DNA from: Chitinophagales bacterium
GTDB lineage: Bacteria > Bacteroidota > Bacteroidia > Chitinophagales > JADIYW01
Direction of reading: 5' to 3'
NCBI GenBank assembly: GCA_023957215.1
Contig: JAMLHH010000027.1
Coordinates: 1 to 39,733 of the forward strand
Length of the DNA stretch: 39,733 bases
The notes under the pieces are model-generated. The model searched no databases, was not told where the DNA came from, and was given only the letters and a program-made list of their open reading frames with translations. A program made the translations under genes and the position numbers. This document shows positions 9,148 through 16,244 of this stretch, piece after piece (position 1 is the stretch's first letter; every line of letters begins with the position of its first letter).

Positions 9148-9257
9148 ACCGATGTATCAATGTACCGATGTATCAATGTACCGACGTACCGATGTATCAA
9201 TGTACCGATGTATCAATGTACCAATGTACCAATGTATCAATGTACCAATGTATCAAT
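9148..9257. repeat. Tandem array of an 8-bp unit, A(C/T)C(A/G)ATGT, about 14 copies
   Basis: Starting at 9148 the sequence reads as consecutive 8-base units: ACCGATGT, ATCAATGT, ACCGATGT, ATCAATGT, ACCGACGT and so on through 9257. Almost all differences are transitions at unit positions 2 and 4. An ACC-type unit often alternates with an ATC-type unit, giving a 16-base super-repeat. It fills the gap between the convergent AEC transporter and mnmE genes. There are no spacers, so it is not a CRISPR array. Confidence 0.9.
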
Positions 9258-9325
9258 AATCTGTAAGTATTGATTGATGAGACCAATTCCGTACTAATAC
9301 CAAGTTAGGTGGAACGAAAAGGGAA

Positions 9326-9357
9326 TCTCAATACTCATTACAATAAGTCTCAATACT
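9326..9357. repeat. Short direct repeat TCTCAATACT, two copies
   Basis: TCTCAATACT occurs at 9326-9335 and 9348-9357, separated by CATTACAATAAG, which partly echoes the same pattern. A near-identical TCTCAATACC occurs far away at 34727-34736, again between genes. It looks like a small interspersed intergenic motif; its role is unknown. Confidence 0.6.
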
Positions 9358-9362
9358 ATATA

Positions 9363-10706
9363 TTACTTTCCGATACAAAATTTAGAAAAGATATTGCCGA
9401 GAATATCATCAGGCGTGACTTCACCGGTGATACTTCCGATATGATAAATCGCCATTCTTAAATCTTGGGCAATCAATTCGAGGGAGAGTTCATTGTCTAT
9501 GCCGTCAAGGACATTTTGTAGTGCGGTGGCGGCATTTCGAAGTGCCTCATAATGTCTGACATTACTGACCGTCACATCTAATGGACTAACATTAGTCCCG
9601 CTGAGTTCGATGAGATGTTTTTTGAGTATATCTACATTGATATGTTGAAGAGCAGAAATAGAGATTTCATGTTCAAATATAGAGATATCTGATTGGTCGG
9701 CTTTATTTCTGACTAATAGATAGGGTTTGTTTCTGGTTTCTGATAAAATATCTTCCACATATTGCTTTTTGACAAAATGATCGTAAAGAATAATAATGAT
9801 CTGTGCTTGACGTATCATCTTTTTAGAACGTTCGATACCGATAGACTCTACATAATCGTCTGTCTCTCTAATACCGGCAGTATCTATAAAGCGAAAAAGA
9901 ACACCTTCAATAATCATAGTATCTTCTATAATGTCTCTGGTGGTACCTGCTACATTTGAGACAATGGCTTTTTCTTCTTCCAAGAAATTATTGAGTAGTG
10001 TACTTTTTCCTACATTGGGTGGTCCGACTATGGCCACCGATATTCCATTCTTAATAGCGTTACCATATTGAAACGTATCTGAGAGGTGATGTATTTCTTT
10101 CAATATAGAAGTTGCTGTGTTTTTTAATTTTTTTCTATCGGCAAACTCGACATCTTCTTCGCCAAAATCCAATTCGAGTTCAAGGAGAGAAGTGAGGTCG
10201 ATGAGTTGTGTGCGCATTTCTTTTAGTTGGTTAGAGACACCTCCTTTGAGTTGGTGCATGGCTAATTGTAACTGCGCTTCGGATTCGCTGGCGATGACAT
10301 CAGCCACTGCTTCTGCTTGTAGTAAATTAAATCTGCCATTGAGAAAGGCGCGTTGGGTGTATTCACCCGGTCGGGCTAATCTGGCACCTTGATTAATAAG
10401 GCAAGTAATGATTTTTCGTTGTATCAAAATAGAACCGTGGCAAGATATTTCTACACTATCCTCTTTGGTGTATGACTTTGGCGCATGATAGCAGGTGAGG
10501 ATTACTTCATCAATGATACTATTTTCCTCGACGATATGACCATACAAAACGCTTGGTTTTCCATTGGTTTTTATTTCACTACCACGAAAATATTTTTGAA
10601 TAATGGGATAAGTATCTTTTCCAGACATCCGTATTACGGCAATGGCACCTATTCCATGAGGTGTAGATAAGGCTACAATCGTATCATTCGTAAAAGCTAA
10701 AGGCAT
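9363..10706 (-). CDS. mnmE: tRNA modification GTPase MnmE (TrmE)
   Basis: With MnmG, this enzyme installs the (carboxymethyl)aminomethyl group on U34 of certain tRNAs. The 447-residue protein has the N-terminal tetrahydrofolate-binding domain (about 1-120, starting with DTIVALSTPHGIGAIAVIRMSG), a helical domain, an inserted GTPase domain with P-loop GPPNVGKS at 228-235, GTTRD, DTAG and NKAD motifs, and the diagnostic C-terminal CIGK tetrad (cysteine 444). It is the only intact minus-strand gene in the window. The roughly 260-base region before it is shared with the divergent OmpA-family gene. No hairpin terminator lies after its stop. Confidence 0.97.
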   Translation of the reverse strand: MPLAFTNDTIVALSTPHGIGAIAVIRMSGKDTYPIIQKYFRGSEIKTNGKPSVLYGHIVEENSIIDEVILTCYHAPKSYTKEDSVEISCHGSILIQRKIITCLINQGARLARPGEYTQRAFLNGRFNLLQAEAVADVIASESEAQLQLAMHQLKGGVSNQLKEMRTQLIDLTSLLELELDFGEEDVEFADRKKLKNTATSILKEIHHLSDTFQYGNAIKNGISVAIVGPPNVGKSTLLNNFLEEEKAIVSNVAGTTRDIIEDTMIIEGVLFRFIDTAGIRETDDYVESIGIERSKKMIRQAQIIIILYDHFVKKQYVEDILSETRNKPYLLVRNKADQSDISIFEHEISISALQHINVDILKKHLIELSGTNVSPLDVTVSNVRHYEALRNAATALQNVLDGIDNELSLELIAQDLRMAIYHIGSITGEVTPDDILGNIFSKFCIGK

Positions 10707-10933
10707 CTCTCATTTTTTATTAAAACCCAAGATAAAGCAAAACAAACGCTTATTTATCATTAATTAATGGTTAATTGAATGAGATTAAGAGTGAATTTAC
10801 TTGTTTTAATTACATATTTGCACTAAAAGTGATTCAAATTTGATAAATGTTATGATTCATTTGGTTGCAAAATGAGCAATTTGTTAAATTTGAGTTTTTT
10901 TTAACAAAAAAATTATTTATTAAAGGAAATTAT

Positions 10934-10941
10934 TATCTTTG
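10934..10941 (+). promoter_or_regulatory. -7 box of the OmpA-family gene
   Basis: TATCTTTG matches TAnnTTTG perfectly and ends 24 bases before the ATG at 10966. The upstream -33 region is AT-rich without a clear TTTG. It lies in the divergent intergenic region facing mnmE. Confidence 0.55.
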
Positions 10942-10965
10942 CTATATAATATATAATTTGATATT

Positions 10966-11316
10966 ATGGAATCTAGAATTAAAAAAATAAGTATTTACAT
11001 GATGATGATAGGCTTGTTTACACTGCCTCTGTTATCTAAAGCACAAAATGCTGACACTGCCCCTGCTGATTCAATCCAAGAAATTCCGGGTCAGATTAGA
11101 ACTGATAAAATTCTAAAGAATTATTCAGTAACCCTTCACGTTGGAGCTACGACTCCATATACAGATGTACGTTCATTGGATTTTTCAAGAATGTTTAAAG
11201 ACAAGAGTGATATACAGTGGGCAGTAGGTGCGTCAGTTACAAGAATGTTTGGTGGTGTATTCGGTTTGCAAGCTGATTATACCTTTGGTAATCTTGTAGG
11301 AGTTTCAGAACTTTAG
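10966..11316 (+). CDS. OmpA-family outer-membrane protein, N-terminal part (reading frame broken)
   Basis: This is the 5' part of an outer-membrane protein gene. It has a signal peptide (hydrophobic core at about residues 9-23, ending near LLSKAQ), a mature N terminus rich in D and A, and the start of a beta-barrel domain (NYSVTLHVGATTPYTDVRS, GLQADYTFGNLVGV). The frame stops at a TAG at 11314-11316. The next 60 bases encode barrel-like protein in another frame (QNFRSYGYQDRTTEATRL), and the remainder continues from about 11361 in the third frame. Removing one T from the TTT at 11303-11305 and one from the TTT at 11358-11360 joins everything into one gene of about 512 codons. The cause is either sequencing or assembly error or recent decay. 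Confidence 0.75.
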   Translation: MESRIKKISIYMMMIGLFTLPLLSKAQNADTAPADSIQEIPGQIRTDKILKNYSVTLHVGATTPYTDVRSLDFSRMFKDKSDIQWAVGASVTRMFGGVFGLQADYTFGNLVGVSEL

Positions 11317-11321
11317 GAGCT

Positions 11322-12506
11322 ATGGTTATCAAGACAGAACGACTGAAGCAACTCGGCTTTGACAGAGACTTCTATTTTCAAACTTATATCCACCAAGGGA
11401 GACTTTGGTGCTTTGTCAATTTCTCAAATATGTTTGTAGGTACTAACCGCTACATAAGAGCTAAGATGGAAGGTCGTCCTTTGAATGAAAGAAAATTCTC
11501 CGTCTATGGAAAAGTAGGAGTCGGATTTATTTCATTTGATTCTAAATTGTATGACTTAGAAACAGGGAAATCTTTGAAAGCTTTTGATCCCAGTTACAAA
11601 TATTTGAGAGGTTTTACTGATAGAACCACTGAATTTGTAGTGCCATTGTCTTTGGGCGTGAAATACAAAATCAACCGGTGTCTTGATATTGGTTTGGAAG
11701 GGCAATATACTATCTTGAAAGGTGATAAATTAGACGCATTAATCGTGGATAGTCACATGGGAGGGCGTTTTGATAAATGGGCTCAATTGAATGCAGGGAT
11801 TACGTACAAATTTGGAAGTAAACAAACCCAAAAAGAACACTTGGAATGGGTAAATTCTTTGGAATCTTATATGGATTTGACCGATGCTAAATTGGCAGAT
11901 ATGTATGTAGTGAAAGATGTAGACAATGATGGCGTGATTGATGAATTAGATTGGGAACCAGATACTGAAGAAGGTGCATTCGTAGATACACATGGTAGAA
12001 CATTGGATAGTGATGGTGACGGTATTCCTGATCATTTAGATCCGGAGCCATTCTCTACTCCATATTATCCTATTGATTCTAATGGTATGAACATCAGACC
12101 TGATAGAATAACTCCTGAATCAATCAGAGAGCTTATCAGAAAAGAAGTCACTAATCAACTTTCAGGCTGGTTTATGAAGATAGTCTTCTTTGACTTAGAT
12201 AAATCTAATATCAGACCAAGTGAAGTTCCTGAATTGTATCAAGTTGCTACTTACATGTTGAAATATCCTGAAGCAAAAATGAATATCAAAGGATACACTG
12301 ATGTGAGAGCAAGCGAACAATACAATATGGGGTTATCAGAAAGAAGATCTGACTCAGTAATTGATTACTTGAATAAAACTTACGGCATAGATAAATCAAG
12401 ATTTATCGAGTCTCACTACGGTGAATCTAACAACTTGTTCAAAAATGCTACAAAAGAACAACAGCATCAATTGAATAGAAGGGTTGAGATTACTGTTGCA
12501 GAGTAG
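11322..12506 (+). CDS. OmpA-family outer-membrane protein, C-terminal part with peptidoglycan-binding domain
   Basis: This is the 3' part of the broken gene. Real coding continuity in this frame begins near 11361; the ATG at 11322 only happens to be in frame. It contains the end of the beta-barrel, then Asp-rich thrombospondin type 3-like calcium-binding repeats (DVDNDGVIDELDW and DSDGDGIPDHLDPEPF), then an OmpA C-terminal domain. That domain has FFDLDKSNIRPSEVPELYQV, the NIKGYTDVRASEQYNMGLSE segment and the final NRRVEITV, typical of meso-diaminopimelate and peptidoglycan binding. The likely role is linking outer membrane and cell wall. Purifying-looking sequence on both sides of the breaks suggests the gene is or was recently functional. 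Confidence 0.8.
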   Translation: MVIKTERLKQLGFDRDFYFQTYIHQGRLWCFVNFSNMFVGTNRYIRAKMEGRPLNERKFSVYGKVGVGFISFDSKLYDLETGKSLKAFDPSYKYLRGFTDRTTEFVVPLSLGVKYKINRCLDIGLEGQYTILKGDKLDALIVDSHMGGRFDKWAQLNAGITYKFGSKQTQKEHLEWVNSLESYMDLTDAKLADMYVVKDVDNDGVIDELDWEPDTEEGAFVDTHGRTLDSDGDGIPDHLDPEPFSTPYYPIDSNGMNIRPDRITPESIRELIRKEVTNQLSGWFMKIVFFDLDKSNIRPSEVPELYQVATYMLKYPEAKMNIKGYTDVRASEQYNMGLSERRSDSVIDYLNKTYGIDKSRFIESHYGESNNLFKNATKEQQHQLNRRVEITVAE

Positions 12507-12529
12507 TTGTAATATTCTGTTAAAAATGT

Positions 12530-12561
12530 AAAAAGGGTCGTATTGCGACCCTTTTTTTTTC
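12530..12561 (+). terminator. Intrinsic terminator behind the OmpA-family gene
   Basis: AAAAGGGTCG at 12531-12540 pairs with CGACCCTTTT beginning at 12546, with a 5-base loop (12541-12545), followed by an uninterrupted T-tract. It separates the OmpA-family gene from the export/PKS unit. Confidence 0.88.
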
Positions 12562-12590
12562 ATATAAAAGTAAAAGCTTAACTTATTTAT

Positions 12591-12598
12591 TACTTTTG
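12591..12598 (+). promoter_or_regulatory. -7 box of the export/PKS operon
   Basis: TACTTTTG matches TAnnTTTG and ends only 8 bases before the first ATG of the SLBB protein gene (12607). The -33 region lacks a clear TTTG. The expected transcript would have a leader of only a few bases if ATG 12607 is used, or about 16 bases if ATG 12619 is used. Confidence 0.5.
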
Positions 12599-12606
12599 CA
12601 CAAATA

Positions 12607-15093
12607 ATGAAATTTCGAATGAAGAAAATAAGCACATTTTTAAGTATTGCACTATTGTTTTTCTTTTCACTAAATGCTCAAATAGGTGGTATCAATCTTA
12701 ATCAGATAACAAACCTGATGAATCCAAGTAAAATGATGAATATGTTGCCTAATGCCAATCAATCACAAATGATGGGATTAGATGCTTCAACATTGAAGTT
12801 ATTGAGTGGTAGCAAAGAAAATATGCAGGCTAAAGAAGCTCAGAAGAACCAAGGCTCAACAAAGCCGGGAGAAATAAAGGCTCCGGCAAGTGGTGATGCC
12901 GTTCCAAAGGATTTTAGCTTGGATAGTCCTGAGAGTATTTTCAACCTGTTATATGATCAAACCAGTCAAATGAGAATTTTACAAGACTCATTGGGAATTA
13001 TGAATGATAAGTTGGAAAACATTGGAAAAGAGCAACAAAAATCACTTTATGTGTGGGGACATGAAATCTTTCATAATGAGCTTTTGAGTACTTTTGTGAG
13101 GTCTTCAGATGCAAAAGCAACTGATAATTATATTATTGATGCCGGTGATGAAATTACTATTGCGGTATGGGGTTATGCAGATTACAACGGAACTTTTGCT
13201 GTAGGAAATGATGGATATATCCAGATTCCACAATTTGGTAGAGTTTATGTAAAAGGACTCACATTTGGTGCAGTAAAAAAATTGATAGAAAAAAGATTGT
13301 CTTCTTTTATTAATCCGAAAAACACTCAGTTTGAAGTCACACTGAATTATTCCAGAAATATTACTATTAACATTTTAGGAGAAGTCAACTATCCGGGTAC
13401 TTATCAAATACCGGCTATCAATTCGGTTTTTAATGCTATGAATGCCGTCAGTGGACCGAGTCCTACTGGAAGTATCAGAGATATACAGTTGAGAAGAAAC
13501 GGTAAAAAGATTAGAACGTTTGATGTGTATGAATTTCTTCTTAATAATGAAGTTCCACAAGAATTTTATTTACAACAAAACGATGTCATTTACGTGCCTG
13601 TAATAGGTAAGGTTGTGGAAATAACCGGAGCTGTCAGAAAGCAAAACAAGTACGAGTTGAAAAGTGGCGAAGGTATCAAAGACTTGTTGAGATTCTCCGG
13701 TGGTCTTAAAGCAAATGCTTATACTGATTTGATCAAAGTTGAAAGATACGTCAATCAAAAGATAGAAATTCTCAATATTAATCTGACCGATATTTTAAAT
13801 GGAACAGGTGATTATGAATTGAAAGATGGTGATAAAATATATATACCTGAAAATGTAATCAATAGTGATGAAGCTATTTCTATTGGTGGAGAGATCTTGA
13901 TTCCGGGATCTTATGAGTACAAAGATGGCTATAGAGTCTCCGATTTGATTAAATTGGCAGGCGGACTTTTACCTACTGTATATATGGATCGTGCGTACTT
14001 AAAACGCAAGATGGACGATGGTTCGACAGTGATTCAAAAAATTAGTCTGAAAAATATTTTCATGGATGAAGGTGCAGCAGACAACGTTTTGCTAAAAAAA
14101 CAGGATAAGTTGGAAATATTTTCAAAAAATTCATTCCTTGAAAGTTTTAAAGTTTCTATAACCGGTTCTGTAAGAAAACCCGTTAAGATTGACTACGCTG
14201 AAGGACTCACCTTAAATGATTTGATTTTTTATGCCGGAGGTTTAAAGAGAGAAGCAGCAAATAATATGATTGAGATTTCTCGTGTTATCAATGTAAAAGA
14301 TGATGATGATAAAACTTACGAAGCTCAAAGAGTGACTATCCAAAGAATGCATATCGGACCTAACTTAGAGTTGGATGATTTCTCTAAGAATTTTGAATTG
14401 TCTCCGATGGATCAGGTTTTTGTCAGAAGAGATATCAATTTTAGTGAGCAAATGACAGTAAATATTGTGGGTGAGGTTTTGTATCCGGGTACATATACTA
14501 TCATGGCCAAAGACGAAAGTATTTTACATCTGATAGAAAGGGCTGGTGGTCTTACGAATACGGCACATATCAATTCTGCAAAATTGTTTAGAAAAGATAG
14601 CGTAAATGCTATTGAGATATTGGATTTGAAAGCTGCGTATAGTGACTCAAATTCGTATGCTAACTATGCTCTCATGGATGGAGACGTGATTGAGATTCCG
14701 ACAATGAATCCGATGGTTTCTGTTAAGGGGGCTATTAAATATCCTGAAGCAGATACAAATAGATTTATTTCAGGAACATATAAACCGGGTAAGAGGGCAA
14801 AATTTTATATCAACCATTATGGTGGTGGATATGCTAAAAGAGCCAAGAAAGTGAGAACTATGGTACTTCATCCGAATGGCGATGTCGGTAGAACAAAAAG
14901 TTTTTTGGGAATTAAGCGTTATGCTAAAGTACGTGAAGGCTCCCAAATTATCACCTATTATAAGCCACCTAAGCCGGAAATGGAGCCTGTCCCAAAACAA
15001 CCTTTGAACTGGAACTTGATTCTGCCAAGTATCATTATCAGTTTAACGAGTGCGGCTTCTACAATTGCCATTATCTATTTGCTTAGAAATTAA
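12607..15093 (+). CDS. Polysaccharide export protein with multiple SLBB domains (Wza-like)
   Basis: This is a probable outer-membrane or periplasmic channel component for polysaccharide export. The 828-residue protein has a signal peptide (MKKISTFLSIALLFFFSLNA, after an in-frame ATG at 12619 that is an equally good start). A low-complexity Gln/Asn/Met-rich spacer follows, then a Poly_export domain near residues 172-250 (DNYIIDAGDEITIAVWGYAD). About six SLBB-type repeats come next, recognisable by GEVNYPGTYQI, GEILIPGSYEY, GSVRKPVKIDY and GEVLYPGTYTI, each followed by an L-x-x-AGG motif. The C terminus ends in a membrane segment (about 804-825), unlike the short E. coli Wza. The Wzz-like gene follows after 14 bases, so both are in one operon. 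Confidence 0.86.
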   Translation: MKFRMKKISTFLSIALLFFFSLNAQIGGINLNQITNLMNPSKMMNMLPNANQSQMMGLDASTLKLLSGSKENMQAKEAQKNQGSTKPGEIKAPASGDAVPKDFSLDSPESIFNLLYDQTSQMRILQDSLGIMNDKLENIGKEQQKSLYVWGHEIFHNELLSTFVRSSDAKATDNYIIDAGDEITIAVWGYADYNGTFAVGNDGYIQIPQFGRVYVKGLTFGAVKKLIEKRLSSFINPKNTQFEVTLNYSRNITINILGEVNYPGTYQIPAINSVFNAMNAVSGPSPTGSIRDIQLRRNGKKIRTFDVYEFLLNNEVPQEFYLQQNDVIYVPVIGKVVEITGAVRKQNKYELKSGEGIKDLLRFSGGLKANAYTDLIKVERYVNQKIEILNINLTDILNGTGDYELKDGDKIYIPENVINSDEAISIGGEILIPGSYEYKDGYRVSDLIKLAGGLLPTVYMDRAYLKRKMDDGSTVIQKISLKNIFMDEGAADNVLLKKQDKLEIFSKNSFLESFKVSITGSVRKPVKIDYAEGLTLNDLIFYAGGLKREAANNMIEISRVINVKDDDDKTYEAQRVTIQRMHIGPNLELDDFSKNFELSPMDQVFVRRDINFSEQMTVNIVGEVLYPGTYTIMAKDESILHLIERAGGLTNTAHINSAKLFRKDSVNAIEILDLKAAYSDSNSYANYALMDGDVIEIPTMNPMVSVKGAIKYPEADTNRFISGTYKPGKRAKFYINHYGGGYAKRAKKVRTMVLHPNGDVGRTKSFLGIKRYAKVREGSQIITYYKPPKPEMEPVPKQPLNWNLILPSIIISLTSAASTIAIIYLLRN

Positions 15094-15107
15094 ACAGGAT
15101 AAGAACT

Positions 15108-16190
15108 ATGGATCCGTATTTTCAAAGTGATGATATCAAACTGACAGACTTCCTAAGAGGTGTAAAGAATTATTCTTTATACATTCTGAAAAGAATCTAT
15201 ATAGTCATTTTGGCGACCGTCTTTATGTATTACGCAGGCAGATGGTTTGCTTATCTTTCCAAAAAGGAATGGGTAGCCAATGTCTCCTTTAATGCCATAG
15301 ATGCACAAGGTGGAGGAGGCTTTGGAGGATTGATGTCTTTGGCCTCTTCTTTTATGGGGGTGGGTGGTGGTACTTCTAATGACGTACTTTCCGGAGTTTT
15401 TAGTTCAAGAACTACTATAAAGGCAACTTTTTTGGAAGAAAGAGAGGTCAATGGTAAAACCGACAAATTAGGTAATCATTTCTTGGAAGCTTTGGGGTAT
15501 ATGGATGAGTATAAAAAAACGCCGGGTATGGAGGATTTTAAATTCAGGGCGTCAGATTTATACAAAATGAACTATCTTGAAGATAGCGTTATGGCAGAGT
15601 TGTACTTACTTTTTACTGACGATTACTTAGAGGTTGAATATGATCCACTTACCGGTTTGATCAAGGCGGGAGTATCATCGCCGGTCAAAGAACTTTCTAC
15701 AGAAGTTTGTGAGGTTATGATAAGAAATACTAAAAAGTATTATAGTTCCAGAAACTACGAAAAAGCTTTAGAAAGTTACAATAAACTGAAAACACGCGTG
15801 GACTCTATCAAATCTGCAATGAGATATTATGATAATTTGTCTGCGAAACTATTAGACCAAAATGTTTTTAATCAGAAACAAGAAGGTGTAGTTGATAAAG
15901 ATGATATAGCTAGACAAACAACTATTCTTTCGATACAATACAACGATGCAGTATCTTCTTTGGAAGCGGCAAAGTCTGTACTCAATGCAGAAAGCGACGT
16001 CATTCGTATAGTAGATCAACCAGCTTTCTCTACTGAGCTTGATTATAGAGATCCTGATTTTTGGGGCTTGATAGGATTGGCAGTTGGTGCCGGATTGAGT
16101 ATCTTAATACTTTGTTTAGTAAAAGCATCCAAAGACTCTTTTGAAGAAGAACGTCAAGAGCAGGAAAAAACAAATACTTCTTTCTCTTAG
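15108..16190 (+). CDS. Chain-length determinant protein (Wzz-like, no kinase domain)
   Basis: This inner-membrane co-polymerase-like protein is expected to control glycan length and contact the export channel. Its 360 residues show two membrane segments, at about 29-44 and 320-340. Between them lies a periplasmic region containing a glycine-rich stretch (AQGGGGFGGLMSLASSFMGVG) and later helical segments likely to form a coiled coil (YEKALESYNKLKTRVDSIKSAM). The short charged tail ends without a BY-kinase domain or tyrosine cluster. It sits 14 bases behind the SLBB protein and 50 bases before the PKS gene. The Wzz assignment rests on topology and context as much as on motifs. Confidence 0.8.
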   Translation: MDPYFQSDDIKLTDFLRGVKNYSLYILKRIYIVILATVFMYYAGRWFAYLSKKEWVANVSFNAIDAQGGGGFGGLMSLASSFMGVGGGTSNDVLSGVFSSRTTIKATFLEEREVNGKTDKLGNHFLEALGYMDEYKKTPGMEDFKFRASDLYKMNYLEDSVMAELYLLFTDDYLEVEYDPLTGLIKAGVSSPVKELSTEVCEVMIRNTKKYYSSRNYEKALESYNKLKTRVDSIKSAMRYYDNLSAKLLDQNVFNQKQEGVVDKDDIARQTTILSIQYNDAVSSLEAAKSVLNAESDVIRIVDQPAFSTELDYRDPDFWGLIGLAVGAGLSILILCLVKASKDSFEEERQEQEKTNTSFS

Positions 16191-16216
16191 AATATTAATA
16201 AATCATTGGCAGGTGT

Positions 16217-16244
16217 TATCTTTATGGAAAACATCTGTACATGA
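16217..16244 (+). promoter_or_regulatory. Possible mini-ORF overlapping the PKS start codon
   Basis: An ATG at 16224 opens a six-codon frame (Met-Glu-Asn-Ile-Cys-Thr) whose TGA (16242-16244) overlaps the PKS ATG (16241-16243) as ATGA. The first ATG lies at the end of a TATCTTTA box (16217-16224), which could be a weak -7 element. This could couple PKS translation to a leader peptide, or it could be chance. Confidence 0.3.

Noticed and set aside
9148..9257. CRISPR-like repeat array
   Set aside because: The units are 8 bases long and directly joined, with no unique spacers and no cas genes nearby.
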